Assembly: GCA_911728435.2 (NCBI GenBank)
Contig: OU452207.1
Location: 12,070,182-12,134,181, forward strand
Origin: Apoderus coryli
Taxonomy: Eukaryota > Arthropoda > Insecta > Coleoptera > Attelabidae
Reading direction: 5' to 3'
DNA: 64,000 nt
Made by a program: the position numbers and the translations under genes. How positions within the stretch are numbered: the stretch's first letter is position 1; every line of letters begins with the position of its first letter. Positions 45,541-55,387 of this stretch are shown piece after piece. Below the pieces are notes generated by a model. The model was not told where the DNA came from. It saw only the letters and a program-made list of their open reading frames with translations, and searched no databases.

Positions 45541-45631
45541 TTTGTTCTTTCATAATTAAAACTTAAACTTAAAACTGGAATTACTATCTCCACTAGAGTT
45601 ACCTGGTGTCCGTGGAGCATACCACGTTAAT

Positions 45632-45650
45632 AAACTGGCGCCCGAGGATA
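45632..45650 (+). promoter_or_regulatory. Possible LTR-element primer-binding site
   Basis: CTGGCGCCCGAGGA begins at about 45632. TGGCGCCCGA is the start of the site complementary to a tRNA 3' end used by many gypsy-type and retroviral elements. It would imply an LTR ending just upstream and a gag gene downstream; a gag-like ORF is found beyond the piggyBac insertion at 47739-47973. The LTR itself cannot be delimited. Confidence 0.4.
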
Positions 45651-45699
45651 AGCCGCCGAAAAACCCGAACACGCCAACTAGTAACGACCACCACTTGAA

Positions 45700-47734
45700 A
45701 TAATCGTTACACTGAAAAGAAAATCTCAGGAAAGCGGCTATTTTCATCTAGCTCAGATGACACCAGCCAAGATTTTAGTTTGCCAGAAATGGAACCCCTA
45801 CAGATGCAAAGCATATTTCGTGTAGAAGATCTGCCTATAAATGAAGAAATGGAGGGTGTACCTGGCACTAACTTATCTACTGATTTCCCAATGAAATGGA
45901 TGAAGAACACAGAAAGATTCCAGGAAAAATTCAAAAATTTTAATTTTTCTCAAAATTTTGGATCTAAAGGTGACATAGGTAATGCATCCCCTTTGCAAAT
46001 ATTTAAAAACATGTTTTTACATGAGCTACTACACAGGATGGCTGAATAGTCTAATTTATATGCCGGTCAAAATAAGCACAATTTTTCTATTGAAATACAC
46101 CAACTCCAAAGTTTTTTTGGTATCCTTATAATCATGGGGTTCCATCAACTTCCTGGTATTAGGATGTATTGGTCATTTGACTCAAATTTTCGAGTTGAAA
46201 GAATAGCAAGCATTATGAGCATAAAACGATTTCTAGCGATTCTACGTCACATTCACTTGAACAATAATGACAAGTGCAAAAAAAAAAAGGTTCGAACGAC
46301 TTTGATAATCTATATAAACTGAGGCCGCTTATCGAATACCTAAACAACAAATTTAAAGATTTGTTTTCACCATCAAGAGAACTTTCAATAAATAAGAGCC
46401 GTTCAAGTTGGAAACAATAGTTGCCAATGAAGCCCGTTAAACGGGGCTTGAAAATTTGGGTTATGACATGTGCTAGAACAGGCTATATGCTATAGTTCAA
46501 TGAATGAGTCTATGAAGTGAAGGAAACCAATCAGACTGAGGGTACACTGGGTGAAAAAACTGTACTTTATTTGAGCGAGCCATACCACTCCAAAGGTTAT
46601 GTTTTATACTTCTATAATTTTTTTTCAACAATTAAATTGCTGTCTAGTTTGCTGCAGAAATATACTTTCGCCTGCGGTACTGTCAGAATAAATAGAAAGC
46701 ATTATCCCAAGAATCATTTGCTAGATGATAGGCAGTTAAAATTGGGCGAATCCGATTTTGTAGGAGACGAGAGCACTGGAATTTCAGTGTGAAAATGGCA
46801 TGACAGAGGCAAAAAATGTGTGGTCGTAATTAGTTCTGTTCATGATCCCTCAATAAAAGTTAATGTTGATCGAACAAACAAGGAAGGAAAAACAGATAAA
46901 GTGCCCTGTCCACAATCAGTAGCTGAATACAACAAATGTATGGGTGGAGTTGATCTTTTTGATCTATACCTTGCTTCTTACTCCATTTCATGGAAAAATC
47001 GTAAGTGGTGGATAAACATTTTCATTTACCTCTTAGACTCTGCGATTGTTAACGCACATATAATGTATAAAACATCAATGGCTGCTGAAAGAAAAACTCC
47101 AATGTCCCATTTACAATTTCGATCAATACTGGCCAACGAACTGATTGGTGATTTTTTCAGTAGAAAAAATAGAGGTGCACCAACTACTACAAGCAAAAAT
47201 AAATTGCATAAAATTGGTGGACGCTCTGTTTCTACCAATAATATAACTAGAAAAACAAATATTGGTGTGCATTTACCAGTAAAGGGGAAATATAGGCAAT
47301 GCGCACTTTGCTCCACTAAAACAAATGTTAAGCGATCAAAAATCACATGTAGTGCGTGTAATGTTGGTCTATGTTTAGAATGCTTCGCAGAATTTCATAA
47401 GAATGTGTAGATTTTAATTAACTATTCTTATTTAGAGTTTATATTGGTACTTTATCTCAGTAGTAGTATATTTGTAGACTTTTTTATTTCTATCGTTTTT
47501 CAATAAATATGATTTAGTACTCATTTTGGGGTTCATTTGCATAAACATACAATACAATAAGTGTTTTTGGTTTATGAGAACGGTTTGTGGCATATATGGA
47601 AGCCACCTTAAAAAAAATGTTCTAACAAAAATGTAATCATATAAAACTATTTTTTGTAAAGTAATATCTCATATTAACCAGATTTTACTATAAACAAGAG
47701 AAAAATAGAAAAAAATAATTTGCCCGTTAAAGGG
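45700..47734 (+). mobile_element. piggyBac element, 5' end lost
   Basis: The right end is complete: TTTGCCCGTTAAAGGG ends at 47734 and is followed by TTAA (47735-47738), the piggyBac target site. The complement CCCTTTAACGGGCAAA is a normal piggyBac-family terminus. No TTAA plus matching repeat is found on the left, where recognisable transposase starts abruptly at about 45715, so the 5' end was deleted. Confidence 0.85.
45715..47410 (+). pseudogene. piggyBac transposase, catalytic residues lost
   Basis: The reading starts with a Ser/Asp-rich leader (KRLFSSSSDDTSQDF, upstream of the Met at 45780) and proceeds through NASPLQIFKNMFLHELL, HQLQSFFGILIIMGFHQLPG, SIMSIKRFLAILRHIHLN, PSRELSINKSRSS, PMKPVKRGLKIWVMTC, LYFYNFFSTIKLLSSL, KYTFACGTVRINRKHYPK, SVAEYNKCMGGVDLFDLYLA and a C-terminal Cys-rich finger (CALCSTKTN, CSACNVGLCLECF). 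In the family the DDD triad lies in LSIDExM, YxDNFFSS and MGGVDxxD. Here the first Asp is Asn and the second is Tyr; only the third remains. There are also at least three in-frame stops and two frameshifts. The protein cannot be an active transposase. Confidence 0.88.
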
Positions 47735-47738
47735 TTAA

Positions 47739-47973
47739 GAAACCCGAGTCTTTAGAGGATGCAATGGCGTACGTAACAGAATTTGAAAATTCCGAAAGAT
47801 TGTATGGTAATTTAAATTTTGACCACGAATCTCAAAATCAATATAATCAACTAACTGGCGACCTAGGTAATGATCGATATAAAAGGGTCTCTTTTACTAA
47901 AGATCGAAGGCGATTTAAGGGCGTAGTTTCGAGTGACCGTCTTAAGCCATCTCGTGCGGATGCCTTACACTAA
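47739..47973 (+). pseudogene. Gypsy-type gag fragment flanking piggyBac
   Basis: Directly after the TTAA, an open frame reads KKPESLEDAMAYVTEFENSE and RLYGNLNFDHESQNQ and ends with a basic stretch at 47973. The P.SL.DA...V.EFEN..R.YG pattern is found in the capsid C-terminal region of LTR-element gag. Its position, flush with the piggyBac target, suggests piggyBac jumped into this gag gene. The missing upstream half would have been removed together with the piggyBac 5' end. Confidence 0.5.
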
Positions 47974-48744
47974 AAAAAATCATAGTTGTATCATATTCGG
48001 TTTAACCGCTTTTATGTCTTGTGTACATAATTGCCTTACTGATTCATTTCGCAATCAGTAAGATAAATAACTCATTTGCTTATTGTACTAAAGTTTAAGA
48101 TCTGAAATTACCACACTCGTGTTGAATTTTCACTCGATATATTTTCCACTTATTTTTCAGTGGTGGTGTACGCCTGGCAATCAAAGGCCGCACATCTTTT
48201 GATGGGGGCCACCAACACTGACCCGTACCTTCTAACTGTAACAATCATGAATTAGCGGGAATAATTTACACCCAGAAAAGGAGTGGTGTCTTTTAATCGA
48301 ACATTAAGGTTAATATACCCATAGATAACAAATATAAAAGACACTAAAATCATGGACTTTACAAATAACAATAACTTCTCTCTACATCTTACCAAAATTC
48401 ATTCACTTAATATATTACAGATTAAACAACCCTCATCTACTCACCTCAATTGACTTACTGACCTCACCTCACCTCAAACACCATATGTATAGCTTTGGCT
48501 GAGACCTTGATATTTATATAAATATCTTCATCCTCGCCACTCGACATTTTGTTTGTCTTATTTGTAATTCTTAAACGGCCATACTGTTGTGGGCTCTTAC
48601 CAATTTATTTCAATCTAAATTGTTTTTTCCTTGAAGATGAGAAAAAGGAAAAAAGGAAAACTAAGAATACTAGCCACAAAAATTGACAAATGTTCAACAA
48701 TTTAATTATATTTTAATTTTTATTTTATTAATTTAACAATAAAA
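47974..48744. other. No supported gene; contains a short perfect hairpin
   Basis: AT-rich spacer. At 48035-48062 the arms CTTACTGATT and AATCAGTAAG enclose an 8-base loop. The stretch 48130-48240 is less AT-rich, with a TTATTTTTCAG acceptor-like site at 48153-48164, but no exon could be identified. Confidence 0.4.
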
Positions 48745-49444
48745 AGATGAAACAATTAAAAATCAAGATATAGCGATCAAAGCGTTACAAGAACAAGTTG
48801 TCTTACTAAATCGACGTGCCTCTGAAGCCGATTACTCATCACAAAATACTAACATAGCTTCATCTTCGAAAACTACAGCTTCGAAAACAGCACAACTTGG
48901 ATCAGTATTGAAGCCGCCACAGAAGAAAATTACAAATTTGTCATCTCAGGATATTGGTGCTATCAAAAATTGTGAACTGGCATTTGCAGTCCATCAGGCA
49001 GAAACCAAGAACACTCTTAATAACATCATAAACTTGGAAGCTAATGATGGACCCAACAATGATCAGAGGCAACTCCAAAAGAGACAGAAACCGAATCGAC
49101 AAATATTGGTGGGGAGCAAGTCCTCGGAGTCAGACTGTCGGTTTCGGGCAGCCCCAAAAAACTCAAGTTTGTATGCTAACAATACAAAATATTATCATGT
49201 AACAAATTTTGATCCTGACACAAAGGAATTGGAGCTTGCAAAATATTTGAAGGGTTTTGCACCACACGTTTCAGTGACAAGATTGAACTCACGTAGGCCC
49301 GAAATTTACGCGTCCTTTAAGATTCAGCTACCATCCGAAGAAGCCACTAGTATCTTGAGGGATGACATTTGGCCCGAAAAGGTGCTTGTAAATAGGTTTT
49401 TTCATTCCAAAAAGCACACCAAACCGAACGTCAAAGAGGCTTAA
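48745..49444 (+). pseudogene. LINE-C ORF1 (partial, RNA-binding protein)
   Basis: An open frame from about 48745 to the stop at 49442-49444 begins with a helical segment (DIAIKALQEQVVLLNRRASE), then a Ser/Thr-rich linker, a basic patch (RQLQKRQKPNRQILVGSKSS) and an RRM-like part (YYHVTNFDPDTKELELAKYL, VSVTRLNSRRPEIYASFKI). ORF1 proteins of Jockey-type LINEs bind element RNA and act as chaperones; helix, basic linker and RRM-like domain fit. The N-terminus is missing or lies upstream in another frame; no good start codon was chosen for that reason. Confidence 0.65.
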
Positions 49445-52223
49445 CAATTCAACCCAACATTTTAAAAATTCGATTTTTCATTTGAATGTACAAAGTTTGT
49501 CTAATAAGCTAGCAGATTTGGATGCGTTTTTAACGGACAATCCTTTTGAGATTCTCTGTATATCAGAACATTGGCTTGACAGTGATAAACTAAATAATGT
49601 TAGAATCCCAAATTATTCGTTGGTTTCTTCATATTGCAGAAGATCTACAAAGATGCATGGGGGTGTTGCAATGTATGTGCGCGATAATACTAAAATGCGT
49701 AGTGTCGATATTGGCGTTTTCTGTAATGCTTTTGATTTGGAAATATGTGCTGGGGTCCTCGAAAACACAAACTGCGTTGTTCTTAGTTTGTATAGATCGA
49801 GCAGTACAGGAAATATGCAAAAATTTTTTGATTATATGTTGGATCTGATTGATTACTTGTTCTATAGATTTAAGTTTATCATTATTGCAGGTGATTTTAA
49901 CCTAGATTTAGAATCACAAAGCGTATGGTCTGTTAAGTTATCTAATATGTTTCAGACTTATGGTCTTAGGCACCTGATTCGTGAACCCACGAGAATTACG
50001 GCGGCCACCAGTTCGTGTTTGGATAATATTGTTACGAATATCGTGGTGGACGGCCGGGTCGCGGGGGTTTGCGAGCCACTTGTGTCTGACCATTGTGGAA
50101 TTTATGTGTTATTTGATTTGTATAAAATTAGTAAAAATGTTTTTTGTAAAAAAAGGTTTGTAAATAATATAAATTTAGCAAAATTTGGAAATGCAATTAA
50201 CTGCATAAATTGGGCAAGTGTGACGGCATCCGAATTATCCTCTGATGAATATGCTGAAACTTTGACAAGTATGTTATCGTCAGCTGTGAATCAGTGCTTT
50301 CCTCTTAAAAACGTAAACATCAGAAATACGGGTGTACGGTGGTTTACGAATGAGTTGAGAGCGCTGAGAAATAGTGTAATGCTTAGTAAGCAAACTTTTA
50401 AACAAACATGTGATATATCTGATTGGGAAGACTACTGCCAGAGACGAAACAACTACAAAAAAGCTTTAAAAAAGGCTAAAAAGGCAGCTATTTCGGATTC
50501 AATTGTTGCATCTGAGAATAAATCTAAACGTATCTGGCAGATAGTGAATAACGAGAGACAGAATTCTAAGCGGTCTGGTGCGTCCCCATCTGGGAACGTA
50601 GATGATTTTAATAATCATTTTGCCAACATCTGTGACAAGATAATAAGCACTTTAGCTCTTTCACCCGAGAATCATTTGCACTATCTTAAAAAGCTTGATA
50701 AGCCTGCGTTTTCCTTCTTTATGACACCGGTCATAGAATCTGATGTTCGTGAGGCGGTTTTATCTCTTAAAAATAAACCGTGCCTTGATTATTACGATCT
50801 AAATGCGCCGATGATGAAGGCTGCCCTTGATTCGCTAGAGATACCCCTTACCGTACTCTTCAATAAGTGCATAAACGAAGGTAATTGGCCAAATGTACTG
50901 AAGATTTCCAGAATTACACCTATTCAAAAAAAAGGGGACATCGCTGATATGGAAAATTATAGACCTATCGCTATGGTTCCTGTGATTTCCAAAATATTTG
51001 AAATATTACTGAAGCAGAAGTTACTATCATACTTGACGAATAAGTCAATAATTTGTCCTCAACAATTCGGCTTTCAAAAACAAAGATCGACAACATCGGC
51101 AATTTTAAAATTTGTTGAGTTTGTTGTCGAGGGTTTTGATAAGCGTAAGATAACTCATGCTACATTGTGTGATCTTACCAAAGCATTTGACTGCGTTGAT
51201 AATAATATTTTGATCAGTAAAATGGAATTCTATGGCATTAGAGGTACGCCGCTAAAACTGTTTGCATCATACTTGCTTAATAGAAAGCAGTTAGTTTCTG
51301 TAAATAATGTAAATTCAAGTATAGTTTGTGTTAAGAATGGTGTGCCGCAGGGATCGGTATTAGGACCTATCCTTTTTTTGCTGTACATAAATGATTTAGC
51401 TCTTAATATTGATATATTAGGTAACGGGACCAGCGTTTTGTTTGCCGATGACACGTCATTGTTGACGCGTAGTGCGCGAGATAGAGATGAGTCTTTTAAT
51501 GCGGCGAAAACTTGGTTCAGTGCTAATAAGTTGTGTTTAAATGAGGCCAAAACACAACAAATAGTGTTCGATTCTGATAAATTTGCAATTAGATCAAATC
51601 CGGTTAAGCTGCTTGGGTTGACGCTGGACTCCACACTGAACTGGTCTAATCATGTGTCGGCACTTTGTGCGCGTCTGTCAAGTCAACTTTTTGTCATGAG
51701 GCAGATGCGTTCATTGGTATGCTCTAATGACATCATGAAAACGATTTACTTTGCTCTAATACACAGTCACCTAAATTATGGCGTGGTTTTGTGGGGAAAT
51801 TCGGTGTCATCCCACAGAGCATTTGTATTGCAAAAGGCTGCAGTGAGGATTATTGATGGCGCGGGTCACCGAGATCACTGCAGAGCCTTGTTTCTTAAAT
51901 ACAGATTTTTGCCTCTACCTTGCGTGTACATACTCGAGAACCTTCTTAATGTACATAAAAAAAGGCATGATATTCAAGCTCACTCCGCGTTTCATGCATA
52001 TGGAACTAGACATGCGAGTGAGTTGGTTGCTCCGTTCTCGAGGATTCGTATAACGTAGGACAATAAATTAGATGTAAAGTTATACAATAGGATTAAGCAA
52101 TTGCATCCATTTGTAAATATAGAAGATATGACACTAAAAAAAATTTGTAAATTTTCCAAAGAATTTCTCATAAGTCAGTGTTTCTATAATATTAATGAAT
52201 ATTACATATTTAATTACGATTAG
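49445..52223 (+). CDS. LINE-C ORF2: endonuclease and reverse transcriptase, one premature stop
   Basis: The reading frame is already open at the ORF1 stop and contains HLNVQSLSNKLADLDAFL, CISEHWLDSD, HGGVAMYVRD, IIAGDFNLDL, and SDHCGIYVLF (AP endonuclease, to about 50150); then KKALKKAKKAAISDSIV, RITPIQKKGDIADMENYRPI, QQFGFQKQRSTTSAILKFVE, LCDLTKAFDCVDNNILI, GVPQGSVLGPILFLLYINDL and catalytic LFADDTSLLTR near 51437-51470. A single TAG at 52056-52058 interrupts the C-terminus; the same frame continues with KLDVKLYNRIKQLHPFVNIE to a stop at 52221-52223. Apart from this stop the copy is intact, making it the best-preserved LINE in the window. No ATG is obvious at the ORF2 start. Confidence 0.88.
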
Positions 52224-55135
52224 GTGGGAAAAATTGTTATTTTTAGTTTGAATATTGTTATTTTTAGTGTAATTATTGTTATTTTTAGTTGAATTATTGT
52301 TGTTTCAGTTGAGGTATTTATATAGGTCAGCCATTATGATGCTGAATTTATTATTATGGTAGATAATTAATTATTAGTTTGTAACACATTTTAGTTAATT
52401 TACAAGAAATCCCTTTGGGATTTCCCAGTCGTTTTGTGGTAGTCTTGTCTATGACAAAAGTCATCGAGGGTTATAAAAAAAAACTGAAAATATGGGTTGA
52501 AAACCTAATCACATAAACAAAATTACATTTGAGACACCCTGTATATAAATAAATTTTATGACACCGCTCTAACAAACTAAGAAAACTCAAAAGTTAAATA
52601 AATTAATAAAAAAAAAGTAACCTGTTGCTGAAAATATGGTTTAAAAACCTGATCAAATAAATGGAAACAGTATTGTATACATACACCCTGTATAAAAATG
52701 TATGACCCCATTCTAACTAAAAATACTGTGAAAAAATATATAAAAAAATTCTTATGAAACATTTTTGAGCCATTCTGTGCAATAATTTCATGAAGTCATT
52801 CTAAAAAACTAAAAAATTAAAAAGTTTTTCTGTCTATTACGTTCTACCTTGCCTAAAAATCTTGAAAATAAATATAAACATTTTTGAGTATCCCTTTATC
52901 TAAATTGTAGGCGGTTATTCTGGAAATGTAAAAGTTCTTAATATTTGTACGTTTCACTCTAAAGAATTGCTAAAAAAACGTGCTCTTAACACTAAGGCAA
53001 AAAATTTGGGACACCCTGTAATTCTAGTTATTATTTTATGTTTATAATATATTTGTTTATAAACTGATCTCATATAGTAAATTTGACAGTAAAATTTGAA
53101 TTTTCTCTGTCATAATAATAAATAATTTTTCCTAAAAATGATTTCACCCTGTATAAAAAAATGTATGAAACCATTCTACAAAAAATCAAAAGTTTTCTAA
53201 CTTTTTTGTTTCGCTCTAAAAAATTTAAGCGTTGTAAAACTAATATATTTTTCTGTATGACCCTGTATATGGTTTTTTTAATTTATTCTACACTTAACCA
53301 CAGTATATTTAATATTTACCATGACTTAACGTTTTTGCTACAGCTGATTATTTAAAGAATCAAAAACACTATCGACAGTTTTATTACCTTACACCTCTAG
53401 TTCACATGTTTTTATTTTTTGTATGTTGGTAACATTGACTTTTGTTATCTATCAAGCATTTTGCTTCGTTGACAATTAACTGAAAAAGTTATGTTGAAAA
53501 TGAGTGGCAATTACCCTTATCACATCAGTTCAAGTGAACATAGAAGTGAGGCAAAGCTGTGCTAATTTAATAGACTTTGCCTCGCCTCACTATTGTTCTA
53601 CTCCCTGGTTTTCAAGAATAGCTGCCCAGCTGATCGTTAAGTGAATATTTATTTGAAAAACAACAAACTGTAATAACTTTTATGTTACGACTTATTATTA
53701 CTTATTATTGTATACATTAATATTGGGTGAAATAAACACTACTACTACCACTACTTATAAAAAAATATATAAATGCAAAATTATAAATGGGTTTCTCTCA
53801 TTGACTGAATACTTGGAATACCATGTTAATACCATCCAGTACATTATGTGCTTGATTTCAAAACAATTTCTGCTATTTTGGGTTATTCTTCTTTGATCTA
53901 AAACACGACAAATGAATTTTTAGACTACTTATGTTAAATAAATATGTTAGACAATTATCACCTTTTCAACTCTAGCAGAATATAACTTCAGAAACCTTTA
54001 TTGATTCGAAAGCTATCTTAAACCTTGTTTACCATTTCAAGTCGCTTGCTTCCGATTACATAATATTCATTTTCTTTTGGAAACATTATTAGTTGTACCC
54101 ATGTTTCTATTTCGTGTACGTACCTAATTGATTAGTTAGTATAAAATATTTTATATTATGCTGCTTCTATGATAAAAATACTTACATTTGATCTGGTAAT
54201 GCTTAATTTATGTAGGTGTGTAGGCAGCAACCACTAATAGATGTTTACAATATAAACTAAGATGTTCGGTAGGTAGAAATAATATGTATTAGGTATTAAA
54301 AGAATATAGTTATTGTACAATTACTAATGTTGGAATGATTTTAAGTAAATGTTTATATTTTAATACACATTTTTTAATTAATTAGGTATAATTTATTTTT
54401 TAATTTCAAAATGCCACTTGTCATAATTGTCACTGCAATAATAGTTCATCTATATTGTTGCTTTGTTGTCAGATTGATTTTGACCTAGTATATAAAATAT
54501 GTAATAATATTTATCGGGAAGAATATTTTCGTGAAAGTGAATTGAAAGTAAAGTTTTTGTGAAAGAAATTTGAAAATAAAATTTGGATAATTTAAGTTTG
54601 TGGTTAAATAGGTATTTGAAGTTGTTTTGAGTGTATAAATTGAATTCGGATTGATTACGCTATTGCGGAAACAATTATTAGATTGAATTTTTCAAATAAA
54701 GTGTGGCAACGGCGCTTTTCGTAATTTTCCTTAGATGTTGCCAGATTTTGAATAAATTGAATTGAATGAAATTTCATTAATATTGATTTTTTTCGACAAA
54801 GAAATTATGTTAACAAAATTAAAATAAAATAAACTTGGGGAAATTGAGTTTATGTTTAAATTAGCATATTCACGTGTTTCGGTTGTAAACAGATTTCGGT
54901 TTAATTACGCTATTGCAGAAATAATAAGTACGAGGTGTAGGATAGAGATAATTTGAAAGACATTCTGGCAGCAAAGCATTGTAAGTTGGTATGTTGTTTA
55001 ATCGAGTAGATTCCATAAGAATAACACACAAATCTGTTTTCTTTTCTACTGACTTTACTTTAATGAAAAATGTGACGATTTGGGAACTATTTTAAAAATG
55101 TTTCCCTTCAAAGCAACCTCACCAAAGGTAGCCTA

Positions 55136-55341
55136 TTTTGAAATTAAACGGCAGGAATAGATTATGGAACTAATTTATTCACGAAAAGATTAAATTAATA
55201 TAAGAAAAAATAAACGTGGTTTCATTATTTTTATAACCTAACCTTCTTTTTTTTTATAACTTTTTCTAACAGAGTTGCCAACAATAACATTGTATGATAC
55301 ACTGTTGCCAACTGAGGTGAGTATATTAAATATTCTTAACA
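55136..55341 (-). repeat. Copia A 3' LTR (206 bp)
   Basis: This is the 3' LTR on the element's coding (minus) strand. On that strand it reads TGTTAAGAATATTT ... TTTAATTTCAAAA. It is preceded on the plus strand by the target duplication GCCTA (55131-55135). By eye it is identical to the other LTR over all 206 bases. Confidence 0.93.
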
Positions 55342-55387
55342 CTCCTCCTCGATTTTAATTTTATAGAAAATAAAAAATCGCTATCTA

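Larger units (their letters stand above)
48745..52395 (+). mobile_element. LINE-C: Jockey-type LINE with ORF1 and ORF2
   Basis: ORF1 and ORF2 lie in order with overlapping frames at 49440. The 3' end after the ORF2 stop contains three near-tandem copies of TATTGTTATTTTTAGT (52250-52290) and ends near 52395. The large non-coding repeat copy 2 begins immediately afterwards, at about 52405. No (ATT)n tail is evident, unlike the other LINEs here. Confidence 0.82.

Noticed and set aside
45557..45720. Minus-strand 63-codon frame with a hydrophobic stretch, as a small membrane protein
   Set aside because: It overlaps the primer-binding-site-like sequence and the piggyBac leader on the other strand, and has no independent support.
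48035..48062. 10-bp perfect hairpin as a transcription terminator or histone-type 3' hairpin
   Set aside because: Eukaryotic context, no adjacent gene ending here and no purine-rich downstream element; kept only as a note in the spacer entry.
51230..51634. Minus-strand 134-codon frame in LINE-C
   Set aside because: It is a shadow of the RT core on the opposite strand.
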